A program made the position numbers and the translations under genes. From the NCBI RefSeq assembly GCF_014636935.1, contig NZ_BMES01000002.1, positions 2,167,148-2,231,147 of the forward strand: a stretch of 64,000 nucleotides of DNA. Direction: 5' to 3'. Source of the DNA: Alsobacter metallidurans (GTDB lineage: Bacteria > Pseudomonadota > Alphaproteobacteria > Rhizobiales > Beijerinckiaceae). Positions 16,448 through 25,057 of this stretch are shown here, one piece after another; positions within the stretch are counted from its first letter, which is position 1, and each line of letters opens with the position of its first letter. The notes beneath the pieces are model-generated. The model had not been told where the DNA came from, ran no database searches, and worked only from the letters and a program-made list of their open reading frames with translations.

Positions 16448-17041
16448 ATGATTCACGTTTCCGACGCCGCCCTCACGGGCCTGCAGATCCGTCCCGAGAC
16501 CGCCGCCGATTTCGACGCCCGCGAGGCGCTGCTCGACGCCGCGCTGGGCCCGGCCCGCACGCTCAAGACCTGCGAGCGCCTGCGCGAAGGCCGCCTGCCG
16601 GCGCTCGCCCTGGCGGCTGAGCGCGCCGGCCGGCTGGTCGGCACCGTGCGGTTGTGGAACATCAGCGCCGGCCCGGGCCGCGCCGCCCTGATGCTCGGCC
16701 CGCTGGCGGTGGACGGCGCCGCGCGCTCCGAGGGCCTCGGCGGCAAGCTGATGCGCGCCGCGCTGACGCTTGCGGCCGCGACCGGCCACGAGGCCGTGCT
16801 GCTGGTCGGCGACGCGCCCTATTACCAGCGCTTCGGCTTTTCGGCCGACCTCACCAGCGCGCTCTGGATGCCCGGCCCGGTGGAGCGCGAGCGCTTCCTC
16901 GGCCTGGAGCTGAAGCCCGACGCGCTGCGCGGCGCCCACGGCCTCGTCAGCCCCACCGGCGTCCTCGCGCCCAAGCCCGACCTCGACCTCCTGGTCGCCG
17001 CGATGGCGGCCGGCGACGAGGGCTTGCGCCGCGCGGCCTGA
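16448..17041 (+). CDS. GNAT-family N-acetyltransferase
   Basis: A 197-residue GNAT protein of the COG3153 type. Core motifs are IRPETAADFDAREALLD at the N-terminus, GTVRLWNISAG, and the acetyl-CoA loop LAVDGAARSEGLGGKLMRAA (residues about 83-102), then DAPYYQRFGFS. The last 40 residues extend beyond the usual fold. I recall an acetyltransferase behind odc in related genomes, so a polyamine or amino-acid substrate is possible but unproven. ATG 16448 follows GGAAGGAG by about nine bases. Confidence 0.85.
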   Translation: MIHVSDAALTGLQIRPETAADFDAREALLDAALGPARTLKTCERLREGRLPALALAAERAGRLVGTVRLWNISAGPGRAALMLGPLAVDGAARSEGLGGKLMRAALTLAAATGHEAVLLVGDAPYYQRFGFSADLTSALWMPGPVERERFLGLELKPDALRGAHGLVSPTGVLAPKPDLDLLVAAMAAGDEGLRRAA

Positions 17042-17196
17042 AGCGGGCGCGGACTGAAACGAGGGCGCTCCGCGGCGCTCTGGCTAGCCTGGGCGAGCCG
17101 CAAATGTCCCTCCCAGGCTCGAAACCGTCGCGCTCCGGGTGACGCTTGCTGCGGCGCGGTATAATGCTTCCGGGCCGATGCCCCCGGAGCTCCCCG

Positions 17197-18222
17197 ATGC
17201 TGGTCTACCGCGCCCTCAGCCTGTGCCTCGCCGTTCTGGCGTTGCTCGCCGCGCCTGCGCGGGCGGCCGACAAGGTCACCTTCGGCACGAACTGGCTGCC
17301 GCAGCCCGAGCATGGCGGCTTCTACCAGGCGCTCGCGGACGGGACCTATGCGCGCTACGGCCTCGACGTCACCATCGTGCCGGGCGGCCCGCAGGTGAAC
17401 AACCGGCTGCTGCTGCCGGTCGGCAAGCTCGATTTCTACATGGGCGGCAACCTGATCCAGGCCTTCGCGGCCGTGGAGCAGGACATTCCGACGCTCGTCG
17501 TGGCCGCCATGTTCCAGAAGGAGCCGCAGGTGCTCATGGCCCATCCGGGCCAGGGCTTCGAGACGCTGGCGGACCTGAAGAACGCGACGCTGTTCCTGTC
17601 CAAGCAGACGGTGGCGTCAAGCTTCCAGTGGCTCAAGGCAGAGTACGGGTTCCGCGACGAGCAGGTGAAGCCCTACGCCTTCTCGGCCGCGCCCTTTCTG
17701 GCCGACAAGCGCTCCGCCCAGCAGGGCTACGCCACCTCCGAGCCGCTCGCCATTCGGCGCCAGGGCGGCTTCGACCCCAAGGTCTTCCTGCTGGCCGACT
17801 ACGGCTTCGACAGCTACGCCACCACGATCGAGACGCGCCGCGACCTCGTGGCGGGCAACCCCGACCTCGTGCGCCGCTTCGTCGAGGCCTCCATCCTGGG
17901 CTGGGTCAACTACCTCTATGGCGACAACGCCAAGGCGAACGATCTCATCCGCAAGCTCAACCCGGACATCTCCGAGGAGCTCGTCGCGTTCTCGACCGAC
18001 CGCATGAGGCAGGACGGAATCGTCGATTCAGGCGAGGCGCTCACGCAGGGCGTGGGCGCCATGACGGACGCCCGCATGGCCAGCTTCTACGGCAAGATGG
18101 TGAAGGCCGGCGTGCTGAAGCCGGGCCTCGACATCGCCAAGGCCTACAGCCTCGCCTTCGTGAACAAGGGCGTCGGGATGGCCGAGAAAGCCAGGCTGGC
18201 GCCCGCCGCTGGCAAGCCCTGA
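17197..18222 (+). CDS. NMT1/ThiY-like ABC transporter substrate-binding protein
   Basis: A 341-residue periplasmic protein with a signal peptide ending near ARAAD (residue 24). It has the NMT1/THI5-like fold start VTFGTNWLPQPEHGGFYQAL, then GGPQVNNRLLLPVGKLDFYMG, and later YATSEPLAIRRQGG. Relatives bind sulfonates, nitrate or pyrimidines. Nothing in the region identifies the ligand, and there is no thiamine riboswitch upstream. ATG 17197 is preceded by GGAG at 17186-17189; an earlier TTG at 17146 is less likely. The ATPase gene starts three bases after the stop. Confidence 0.85.
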   Translation: MLVYRALSLCLAVLALLAAPARAADKVTFGTNWLPQPEHGGFYQALADGTYARYGLDVTIVPGGPQVNNRLLLPVGKLDFYMGGNLIQAFAAVEQDIPTLVVAAMFQKEPQVLMAHPGQGFETLADLKNATLFLSKQTVASSFQWLKAEYGFRDEQVKPYAFSAAPFLADKRSAQQGYATSEPLAIRRQGGFDPKVFLLADYGFDSYATTIETRRDLVAGNPDLVRRFVEASILGWVNYLYGDNAKANDLIRKLNPDISEELVAFSTDRMRQDGIVDSGEALTQGVGAMTDARMASFYGKMVKAGVLKPGLDIAKAYSLAFVNKGVGMAEKARLAPAAGKP

Positions 18223-18224
18223 GC

Positions 18225-18986
18225 ATGGCCCCGCTGGTTCGCCTCGCCGGCGTCGGCAAGACCTTCGACACGGGCGTCACGGCCTTGTCGGGGCTCGATC
18301 TCACGATCGACGAAGGCGAGTTCCTGTCGCTGCTCGGCCCGTCTGGCTGCGGCAAGACCACGGCGCTGCGGATCATCGCCGGCCTGGACGCTCCCACCGA
18401 AGGCGCCATCGAGACCACGGCCCGAACGGCCGGCGAAGGCGGCCTCTCCTTCGTGTTCCAGGATCCCACTTTGATGCCCTGGGCGACGGTGGCGGACAAT
18501 GTCTGGCTGCCGCTGCGGCTCGCGGGCGTATCGCGGCGCGACGCGGCGGCCCGCATCCAGGCCGAACTCGCCCGCGTCGGCGTGGCGGACTTTGCAAAGG
18601 CGCTGCCGCACGAGTTGTCGGGCGGCATGCGCATGCGCGTCGCCATCGCGCGCGCGCTGATCACCCGGCCCCGGCTGCTGCTGATGGACGAGCCCTTCGC
18701 GGCGCTGGACGAGATCACCCGCTTCAGGCTGAACGACGACCTGCGCGGGCTGTGGCGCGAGACGGGATGCACGGTCGTGTTCGTGACCCACTCGGTCTAC
18801 GAGAGCGTCTATCTCTCCACCCGCCTCGCCGTGATGACCCGCCGGCCGGGACGCATCCTGCACGAGTTCTCGGTCGATCTGCCGGCCGAGCGCAACGAGG
18901 CGCTGCGCCGCGACCAGTTCTATCTCGATTTGTGCGCCCAGGCCTCCGCCGCGCTCGCGCGCGCGCAGGGCGAGGGCGTGCGCTGA
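18225..18986 (+). CDS. Tau/Ssu-type ABC transporter ATP-binding protein
   Basis: A 253-residue ATPase of the nitrate/sulfonate/taurine importer group (TauB/SsuB/NrtD). Walker A is GPSGCGKT, the Q-loop is FVFQDPTLMPW (the LMPW ending is typical of the group), the signature is LSGGMRMRVAIARAL, and Walker B is LLLMDEPFAALDEITR. The stop overlaps the permease start (TGATG), so the three genes form one operon. Confidence 0.92.
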   Translation: MAPLVRLAGVGKTFDTGVTALSGLDLTIDEGEFLSLLGPSGCGKTTALRIIAGLDAPTEGAIETTARTAGEGGLSFVFQDPTLMPWATVADNVWLPLRLAGVSRRDAAARIQAELARVGVADFAKALPHELSGGMRMRVAIARALITRPRLLLMDEPFAALDEITRFRLNDDLRGLWRETGCTVVFVTHSVYESVYLSTRLAVMTRRPGRILHEFSVDLPAERNEALRRDQFYLDLCAQASAALARAQGEGVR

Positions 18987-19768
18987 TGCGCAGGCCGGCC
19001 CATCGGCTCGCCACCGTGCTGCTTCCCGTCGGCGTGCTCGCGCTCACGGGCTTGTTCTGGGAGGCGCTGGTCCGCCACTACGCCATTCCGCCCTACAAGC
19101 TCCCGGCCCCCACCCGCATCGCGCAGGCCCTCGCCGAGGATGCGCCCCTGCTGTTCGGCGCACTGGCGGTGACGCTCAGGCTGACGGTGGCGGGCTTCGC
19201 CGCCGCGCTGGTCGGCGGGGTCGTCCTTGCGATCCTGCTGACGCGCTCGCGCTGGGCCGCGCTCGCCTTCTCGCCCTATGCGGTGATCCTGCAGGTGACC
19301 CCGCTGGTCGCGATCGCCCCCATCCTGGTGATCTATGCGGGCCCGACCGCGACCATCTACCTGTCGGTGTTCATCGTGGCGTTCTTCCCGGTGCTGGCCG
19401 GCGCAATGGCGGGGCTGCGCTCCGCAGATCCGCAGCTCGCCGACCTGTTCGCGCTGGGCCGGGCCTCGCCCTGGCGAAGATTGCTCTTGCTGGAACTGCC
19501 CAGCGCCGTGCCGTTCATCCTCGCGGGCGTGCGCACCGCCGGGGGTCTTTCCCTCATCGGCGCGATCGTGGCCGAGTTCGTGGCGGGCTCGGGCGGCTCC
19601 GACGCCGGCCTCGCCTACCGCATCGTCGAGGCGAGCTATCGCCTCAACGTGCCGCGGCTCTTCGCCGCCGTGGCGCTGATCTGCGCCGCCGGGCTCGTGC
19701 TCTACGCCGCTGTGGCGCTCAGCTGCGCGGCCCTTCTGCGCCGCTGGCAGCCCGACCGTCGCGGGTGA
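18986..19768 (+). CDS. Tau/Ssu-type ABC transporter permease
   Basis: A 260-residue inner-membrane protein with about six helices. The BPD_transp_1 EAA loop region reads LFALGRASPWRRLLLLELPS and is followed by AVPFILAGVRTAGG. The N-terminus has the group motif LPAPTRIAQAL. It completes the importer encoded by the two preceding genes. Confidence 0.9.
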   Translation: MRRPAHRLATVLLPVGVLALTGLFWEALVRHYAIPPYKLPAPTRIAQALAEDAPLLFGALAVTLRLTVAGFAAALVGGVVLAILLTRSRWAALAFSPYAVILQVTPLVAIAPILVIYAGPTATIYLSVFIVAFFPVLAGAMAGLRSADPQLADLFALGRASPWRRLLLLELPSAVPFILAGVRTAGGLSLIGAIVAEFVAGSGGSDAGLAYRIVEASYRLNVPRLFAAVALICAAGLVLYAAVALSCAALLRRWQPDRRG

Positions 19769-19867
19769 CCGCCCGCCTCCACGCAGCGCAGGGGTGACCC
19801 GCCGAACGGGATCATCAATCGATTAGAAATGCAGGTAGTCTGCCGTGGCGGCCAGATCGGGGACGGC

Positions 19868-20752
19868 ATGAAGGCGGGGGCGACACCACTGGACGAAAAG
19901 GCGCGCGAGCGGCTCGTCGGCATCCTGCTGATCTGCTGCGCGTTTCTGTGTTTCTCCTTGCTGGATGCGACCGCCAAGTGGCTGAACCACGCCATCCCGT
20001 CCGTGCAGACGACGTGGGCGCGCTACATGTCCAACGTCGTGCTCGTGTTCTTTTTTCTGAACCCGATCACCCGGCCGGGCGTCAGCCGCACCACCAGGCC
20101 CGGGCTGCAGGTGGTCCGCTCGCTGCTGCTGTTCACCTCCACGGCCGCGAACTTTTTCGCCCTGCAATATCTCCAGCTCGCCCAGACGATCTCGATCGCC
20201 TTCGCGACGCCGTTGCTCGTCGCCCTGCTGGCCGGGCCGATGCTTGGCGAGAAGGTCGGCGCGCACCGCCTCGGCGCGATCGTGGTCGGCTTCATGGGCG
20301 TGCTCGTGGTGACGCGGCCGGGCCTCGGCATGCACTGGGCCGTGGCCTTGTGCATGCTCAACGTCGTCACCTACGCGCTCTACAACATCACGACGCGGCG
20401 GCTCGCCGCCTATGACCCGCCCCAGACCACGCTGTTCTATTCAGGCCTCGCCGGCGTCGTGATCCTCACCCCGCTCCTGCCCTGGTTCTGGCGCGAGCCG
20501 CCGGACGCGTGGGTGTGGGCCGGCATGGCGATGACGGGCGTCTTCGGCGGGTTCGGCCACTACCTTCTGATCCTGGCCTACCAGCGCGCCCCGGCGGCGG
20601 TGCTGTCGCCTTTCATCTACACGCAGCTGCTCTGGATGATCGGCCTCGGCTACCTCATCTTCGGCGACGTGCCGGACCGCTACACGGTGATCGGCTCGCT
20701 GATCGTGGTCGCCTCCGGCCTCTACCTGCTCTTGCGCGAGCGCCGGCGCTAG
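19868..20752 (+). CDS. EamA/DMT-family transporter
   Basis: A 294-residue, ten-helix drug/metabolite transporter with two EamA repeats (first about residues 20-150, second about 160-290; the second ends in FGDVPDRYTVIGSLIVVASG). Family members export amino acids, nucleotides or other metabolites; the substrate here is unknown. The start ATG 19868 follows GGGGA. An upstream in-frame ATG at 19829 would add 13 residues without a good ribosome site. The 3' end overlaps the hemN stop by four bases on the other strand. Confidence 0.85.
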   Translation: MKAGATPLDEKARERLVGILLICCAFLCFSLLDATAKWLNHAIPSVQTTWARYMSNVVLVFFFLNPITRPGVSRTTRPGLQVVRSLLLFTSTAANFFALQYLQLAQTISIAFATPLLVALLAGPMLGEKVGAHRLGAIVVGFMGVLVVTRPGLGMHWAVALCMLNVVTYALYNITTRRLAAYDPPQTTLFYSGLAGVVILTPLLPWFWREPPDAWVWAGMAMTGVFGGFGHYLLILAYQRAPAAVLSPFIYTQLLWMIGLGYLIFGDVPDRYTVIGSLIVVASGLYLLLRERRR

Positions 20753-22098
20753 ACCGCCGCCGAGTGCCGGGCCGAGCCCGCGTGGAGATAGCTGTCGAAG
20801 GCCGCCGCCGCCAGGCGCATGAAGGGCTTGCCGGCCTCGGTCAGCGCCACGCGCCGCCCGTCCAGCCGCAACACTCCGTCGCGTTGGAGGTCCTGCAGCG
20901 GCGCGATGGCGTCGTCGAGGGCTTCCGCATGGCCGTAGGCCGCCTGTGCGAGAGCGCCGAAATCCACCGCGAAGTCGCACATCAGCCGCTCGATCACACC
21001 GGCGCGGACATGGTCCTCCACCGAGAACGGCACGCCTTTCACCACCGGGAGCTCGCCCGCCTCCACGGCGCGGCGCCAGCCCGCCACGTCGGGAGCGTTC
21101 TGTATGTAGCCCTTGGGCAGACGGCCGATCGAGGACGCCCCGAGCCCGACGAGCGCATCCGCGACATCCGTGGTGTAGCCCTGGAAATTGCGCCGCAGCG
21201 TTCCGTCCCGGGCCGCAATAGCCATGGGGTCGTCCGGCCGGGCGAAATGGTCGAGGCCGATGACGTCGTAGCCGCGCCCCACGAGCGCGTCGCGGGCGGC
21301 CGCGGCCTGTTGCAGCCGTTCCGCCGCGCCCGGCAGCGCCGCGGCGTCGATCAGGCGCTGGTGCACCTTGAACCACGGCACATGCGCATAGCCGAAGATC
21401 GCCAGACGGGTCGGGTCGAGACCGGCCGAGAGCTCGGCGGTGCGCACGACGTCGTCTACGCTCTGGTGCGGCAGCCCGTACATGAGATCGAGATTGATGG
21501 CCTCGACGCCCACCGCGCGCAGCATGGCGACGCAGCGCGCCACGGTTTCGTAGGGCTGCACCCGGCCGATGGCGGTCTGCACATGCAAGTTGAGATCCTG
21601 CACGCCCAGGCTGGCGCGGTTGATCCCGATGCGCGCGAGCCCGGCCGCCAGGGCCGGATCCACGGTGCGCGGGTCGAGCTCGATTGCATGCTCGACGATG
21701 CCGCCGAGGTTGAACCGGGACGCGAGCTTGTCGGCCAGCCGGGCCAGCCGCTCGGGGCCGAGCAGGCTGGGCGTGCCGCCGCCCCAGTGGATATGCGTGA
21801 CGCGCCGGGCCGCCGTGGCGTCCGCCAGAACGTCGATCTCGGCCAGCAGGGTCTCGGTGTAGTCGTCCAGCGGCTCTTGCCTGCGCGCCACCTTGGTGTT
21901 GCAGCCGCAGTAATTGCACATTGCCCGGCAGTACGGGACGTGCAGGTACACCGACAGGCTTGCGCCGGCGGGCAGCTCGCCCATCCAGTGGCGCGCCACC
22001 GCGCCGTCCACCGCGGCCGTGAAATGCGGCGCCGTCGGATAGCTGGTGTAACGCGGGACGGACTTCTCGGCGAGGATCAGCGAAGACGGGATCGGCAT
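20749..22098 (-). CDS. hemN: Oxygen-independent coproporphyrinogen III dehydrogenase
   Basis: A 449-residue radical SAM enzyme that converts coproporphyrinogen III to protoporphyrinogen IX without oxygen. The 4Fe-4S motif is C57-x3-C61-x2-C64 (YCRAMCNYCGC), with a further Cys66. Other HemN marks are VPRYTSYPTAPHF at the start, THIHWGGGTPSLL, ELDPRTVDPAL, and NLDLMYGLPHQ. The length matches HemN, unlike shorter HemW. It is alone on its strand. A FixK/FNR-type palindrome lies 50-77 bases upstream, so microaerobic induction is likely. Confidence 0.95.
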   Translation of the reverse strand: MPIPSSLILAEKSVPRYTSYPTAPHFTAAVDGAVARHWMGELPAGASLSVYLHVPYCRAMCNYCGCNTKVARRQEPLDDYTETLLAEIDVLADATAARRVTHIHWGGGTPSLLGPERLARLADKLASRFNLGGIVEHAIELDPRTVDPALAAGLARIGINRASLGVQDLNLHVQTAIGRVQPYETVARCVAMLRAVGVEAINLDLMYGLPHQSVDDVVRTAELSAGLDPTRLAIFGYAHVPWFKVHQRLIDAAALPGAAERLQQAAAARDALVGRGYDVIGLDHFARPDDPMAIAARDGTLRRNFQGYTTDVADALVGLGASSIGRLPKGYIQNAPDVAGWRRAVEAGELPVVKGVPFSVEDHVRAGVIERLMCDFAVDFGALAQAAYGHAEALDDAIAPLQDLQRDGVLRLDGRRVALTEAGKPFMRLAAAAFDSYLHAGSARHSAAV

Positions 22099-22147
22099 GG
22101 CGGCGTGTCCAGGGGAATGACGCGCCGTTGTGTCAGTTTGGCGGCCG

Positions 22148-22175
22148 GGGCTCTTTGATGCGCATCAAAGAGCCC
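22148..22175 (-). promoter_or_regulatory. FixK/FNR-type box inside a 28-bp perfect palindrome
   Basis: The core TTGATGCGCATCAA (22155-22168) fits TTGAT-N4-ATCAA exactly. Complementarity continues outward by seven bases on each side (GGGCTCT ... AGAGCCC), giving a perfect 28-bp palindrome. Its centre is about 63 bases upstream of the hemN ATG, right for activation at -41.5 with a short leader. Confidence 0.85.
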
Positions 22176-22225
22176 AGCGCCTGCCGGGATGTTCCCGTTC
22201 AAACTCGCCGCGGCGCTCAGCGCCG

Positions 22226-22252
22226 CCACCCTCCCCTTGAGGGGGAGGGTGG
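22226..22252. repeat. G/C-tract hairpin between hemN and the dehydrogenase
   Basis: CCACCCTCCCC and GGGGAGGGTGG form an 11-bp stem around TTGAG. It belongs to a loose family of CCCTC/GAGGG hairpins also seen near 38 kb, 41.3 kb and 52.8 kb. It lies just after the dehydrogenase stop (minus strand) and could end that transcript. Confidence 0.55.
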
Positions 22253-22272
22253 GCGCTGCGACGTACCAGTCG

Positions 22273-23184
22273 TCACCCCTTGCGCTTCAGCTCCGTGCCA
22301 TTCAGCGCGGCCACGTGGGTGGACAGCATCGGGACGTAGTCGTCTCCCCTGCCGGCCGCGACCGGGATCGCGTAGGCGTTCTTGACGGCGTTGCCCATCG
22401 GGTTGGCGAGGCCGGCCGCGTCCGCCATCGATTCCAGGTACCGCATGTCCTTGAACGCGTTGTTGAGCGTGAACTTGTGGGCGTCGCGGTCGCCCTCCAG
22501 CGTCCACTTCATGAAGGTCTGGTAGAAGCCGCAATCCATTCGGCCGCCCCGTACCACGCTGTCGAAGCGCTCGGGCGTGATGCCGACCTTCTGGGCCAGC
22601 GTGAGGGCTTCCGAAAACAGCGCCGCGTAGCCCATCGCGATGAAGTTGTTGAGCAGCTTCATGCGGTGGCCGTCGGCCGTGCCGCCGATGTGGATCACCC
22701 GGCCGGCCCAGGTGTCGAGCACCGGCTTGAGGCGGGCGAAAATTTCCGGCGTGGCGCCCACCATGGTGTCGAGCGTGCCCTCCCAGGCCTCCTTGGGGGT
22801 GCGCGACAGCGGCGCGTCCACGAGCGTGATCCCGTTGGCGGCGAGCTCGGCCGCGAGCGCGACCGTGGAGGTCGGGTCAGAGGTCGAGCAGTCCACCACC
22901 ACCGAGCCGGACTTCAGCCCGGCCGCGAGGCCGTCGGGTCCGCGGATCAGCCCTTCCACTTCGCGGGATCCCGTCACGCACAGGAACACGATGTCAGACG
23001 CCAGACCGATCTCGCGCGGGCTCTTCGCCTCCCGGGCGCCGCGCCCGATGAGGTCTTCCACAGGCTTGCGGTTGCGATGGCCCATCACGGTCAGGGGATA
23101 GCCCTTCTCGACGATGTTCTTGGCCATGCCGTGGCCCATCAGCCCGACGCCGATGAAGCCGATCCGCTCGCGTTCCGTTGACAC
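22273..23184 (-). CDS. NAD(P)-dependent beta-hydroxyacid dehydrogenase (HIBADH family)
   Basis: A 303-residue oxidoreductase. The N-terminal Rossmann motif is IGFIGVGLMGHGMAKNI; CSTSDPTST and DAPLSRTPKEA correspond to the substrate-binding block, and the catalytic lysine lies in GHRMKLLNNF (about residue 172). The helical C-terminal domain has GGRMDCGFYQTFMKW. Relatives act on 3-hydroxyisobutyrate, tartronate semialdehyde or other beta-hydroxyacids. It is divergent from a LacI-type regulator, which probably controls it. Substrate unknown. Confidence 0.85.
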   Translation of the reverse strand: MSTERERIGFIGVGLMGHGMAKNIVEKGYPLTVMGHRNRKPVEDLIGRGAREAKSPREIGLASDIVFLCVTGSREVEGLIRGPDGLAAGLKSGSVVVDCSTSDPTSTVALAAELAANGITLVDAPLSRTPKEAWEGTLDTMVGATPEIFARLKPVLDTWAGRVIHIGGTADGHRMKLLNNFIAMGYAALFSEALTLAQKVGITPERFDSVVRGGRMDCGFYQTFMKWTLEGDRDAHKFTLNNAFKDMRYLESMADAAGLANPMGNAVKNAYAIPVAAGRGDDYVPMLSTHVAALNGTELKRKG

Positions 23185-23206
23185 TGTGCGCTCTCCCGCG
23201 TCTTGT

Positions 23207-23270
23207 GATGGCCATGCGCCATCCGTTGGTGGCCCGTTCGCCGGGCCGCGATGGACGAGGGCGAACGGGC
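23207..23270. promoter_or_regulatory. Candidate operators between the dehydrogenase and LacI-type gene
   Basis: Two inverted repeats fill the divergent gap: GATGGC-CATGC-GCCATC (23207-23223) and GCCCGTTCGCC ... GGCGAACGGGC (23232-23242 and 23260-23270, 17-base spacer). A TTGACA (23178-23183) lies 17 bases before the first repeat region but lacks a good -10. They are plausible sites for the adjacent regulator, though neither has a classic LacI core. Confidence 0.4.
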
Positions 23271-23315
23271 GGCGGCATCATGCTTGCCCGAGGGGGAAAC
23301 GGGAAGTCCAAACGC

Positions 23316-24356
23316 ATGAGCATCGACGAGGTCGTCGACCGTGCCGATCGCGGCCGCGTCACCCTCCAGGTGATCGCCGGCAAGCTCGACGTGTCCACCG
23401 CGACCGTCTCGCTCGCGCTGCGCGACAGCCCGGTCGTGGCGGAGGCCACCAAGGCGCGCGTGCAGGCGCTCGCGCGCGAGCTCGGCTACATCTACAACCG
23501 CAGCGCCGCGAGCCTGCGCACCGCGCGCACAAACATGATCGCGGTCGGCTTCCACGACATCACCAACCCGTATTTCGCCGAGATGCTGGTGGCCGTGGAG
23601 GAGACCGCCGCGGAGGCGGGCCGCACCATCCTGCTCGGCACCTATGCGGAGAGCCTGGAGCGGCAGGAACGGGTGCTCGGCACCCTGAAGGAGTACCGGC
23701 CCGACGGCATGATCCTGTGCCCGGCCGGCGGCGCCACGGCCGAGAGCCTCAACCACCTCACGGCGGCGCGCATCCCGGTGGTGCAGATCTCGCGCGAGAT
23801 CGACGGCGTCGGCCTCGACTTCGTCGGCTCGGACGACGAGATGGGCGCGGACCTCGCGATCGGCCACCTGGTGGATCTCGGCCACACCCGCATTGCGATG
23901 ATCGGCGGCAACGACGCCATTTCGACGGGCCGCGCCCGCCATCGCGGCTACCGGGCCGCGCTGCAACGGCGCGGGCTGCCGTTCGACCCCGCGCTCGTCT
24001 ACATGGACTACGGCTCGCGCCAGACCGGGCTCGCCGGCATCCAGGCCGTGCTCGACCTCCCCGACCCGCCCACGGCGGCGTTCTGCTTCAACGACCTCAC
24101 GGCGTTCGGGGCGCTGCTCGGCCTGCGCCACCGCATGCGCGAGGCGGGCGTCGATTTTTCGATCGTGGGATGCGACGACGTGCAGGAGGCGGCCCAGTGG
24201 TACCCGGCCCTCACGACGGTGCGCAATCACCACGCCGAGATGGGCCGCCGCGCCGCAGAGCTGCTGATTGAGCGAATCGAAAACCCCGACCTGCCGCCCC
24301 GGCGCGTGCTGATCGCGCCGGAGCTCATCGTCCGCGCATCCACGGTGAAGCGCTGA
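23316..24356 (+). CDS. LacI-family transcriptional regulator
   Basis: A 346-residue repressor. The helix-turn-helix is VTLQVIAGKLDVSTATVSLA followed by LRDSPVVAEATKARVQALARE (hinge side). The periplasmic-binding-like effector domain has IAVGFHDITNPYFAEML, DFVGSDDEMGADLAIGHLVD and GHTRIAMIGG. The C-terminus RRVLIAPELIVRAST is typical. ATG 23316 gives a normal N-terminus with GGGAAG nine bases upstream; ATG 23280 would add 12 residues. It is divergent from the HIBADH-type dehydrogenase. The effector is probably a sugar or sugar acid. Confidence 0.9.
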   Translation: MSIDEVVDRADRGRVTLQVIAGKLDVSTATVSLALRDSPVVAEATKARVQALARELGYIYNRSAASLRTARTNMIAVGFHDITNPYFAEMLVAVEETAAEAGRTILLGTYAESLERQERVLGTLKEYRPDGMILCPAGGATAESLNHLTAARIPVVQISREIDGVGLDFVGSDDEMGADLAIGHLVDLGHTRIAMIGGNDAISTGRARHRGYRAALQRRGLPFDPALVYMDYGSRQTGLAGIQAVLDLPDPPTAAFCFNDLTAFGALLGLRHRMREAGVDFSIVGCDDVQEAAQWYPALTTVRNHHAEMGRRAAELLIERIENPDLPPRRVLIAPELIVRASTVKR

Positions 24357-24384
24357 CCGGCGCCCCGGCGCGCCGCCAGTCCGG

Positions 24385-24918
24385 TCAATGCGCGTGCAGC
24401 GCCTTGGCGAGTTGGTCCCGGCTCATCTTCGAGCGCCCTGGAATGTCGCGCTTCCTGGCCTGCTCGTAGAGCTGCGCCTTCGTGGGCTCGCCCTTCGGAG
24501 CGGCGCGCTTGGCTGGGCCGTCGTGATGGCGATCCTTCGCTGTCTTGCTTGCGATGTCCTTGGGCTGCGCCGAGAACTGTTTGCCCTTGCGGCTGTCCGC
24601 CCGCTTCTTCGCCGTCGTGCGCTTGTATTCGGCGTCCGACAGGTGCTCGCGCGCCTTCTCGGGCAGGTAGCGCTCGCCCGTCTCGCCGCTCTTGTGGCCG
24701 GACTTGGTGCCCCACTTCTCCTCGGTCCATTCCACGAGGTGGTTGTCGGACGTCTTCTTGCCTTTGTAGCCGCCGCCCTCGTGCTTGTACTCCTGCACGG
24801 CCATCTGCGCCTTGCGGGCCGACCACTGGCCGGGCTTGCCGCCCTTGTCGCTTTTCTGGACGTGCGTCTTCACCTTCTGCCACAGCTTGGGATCGCTTTT
24901 TTCGGCTGTCTTGCTCAT
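24385..24918 (-). CDS. DUF5872 protein with SAP/Rho-N-like C-terminus
   Basis: A 177-residue, strongly basic protein (many Lys, Arg and His). The N-terminal half (KLWQKVKTHVQKSDKGGKPG, QWSARKAQMAVQEYK, GGGYKGKKTSDNHLVEWTEE, WGTKSGH) matches DUF5872 as I recall it. The last 35 residues (PTKAQLYEQARKRDIPGRSK, MSRDQLAKAL) form a helix-extension-helix like Rho-N/SAP domains that bind nucleic acid. Between them is a disordered Lys-rich linker. A DNA-associated or stress role is plausible. It neighbours two DNA-repair genes but on the opposite strand. Confidence 0.75.
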   Translation of the reverse strand: MSKTAEKSDPKLWQKVKTHVQKSDKGGKPGQWSARKAQMAVQEYKHEGGGYKGKKTSDNHLVEWTEEKWGTKSGHKSGETGERYLPEKAREHLSDAEYKRTTAKKRADSRKGKQFSAQPKDIASKTAKDRHHDGPAKRAAPKGEPTKAQLYEQARKRDIPGRSKMSRDQLAKALHAH

Positions 24919-25057
24919 GGCCGGTCTCCGGTTCGGGTTGCGACATCAACGCCGAACCCGGCCTTTGTCGCAGCGCCGTGACGGTGTGCCGCATCCCGGG
25001 CGGTTGAGAACGAAAAGCGAACGCATTAGTTTTGAAAGCTGAACGGAAGGACGCCGC

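Noticed and set aside
17086-17119. Inverted repeat AGCCTGGG/CCCAGGCT after the acetyltransferase
   Set aside because: Eight-base arms with an 18-base loop and no T-tract; could be chance in GC-rich DNA.
17042-17196. Possible thiamine riboswitch and promoter before the NMT1-like binding protein
   Set aside because: No CTGAGA or other TPP-riboswitch core is present. A TATAAT at 17160-17165 has no -35 at a proper distance, so I did not list it as a promoter.
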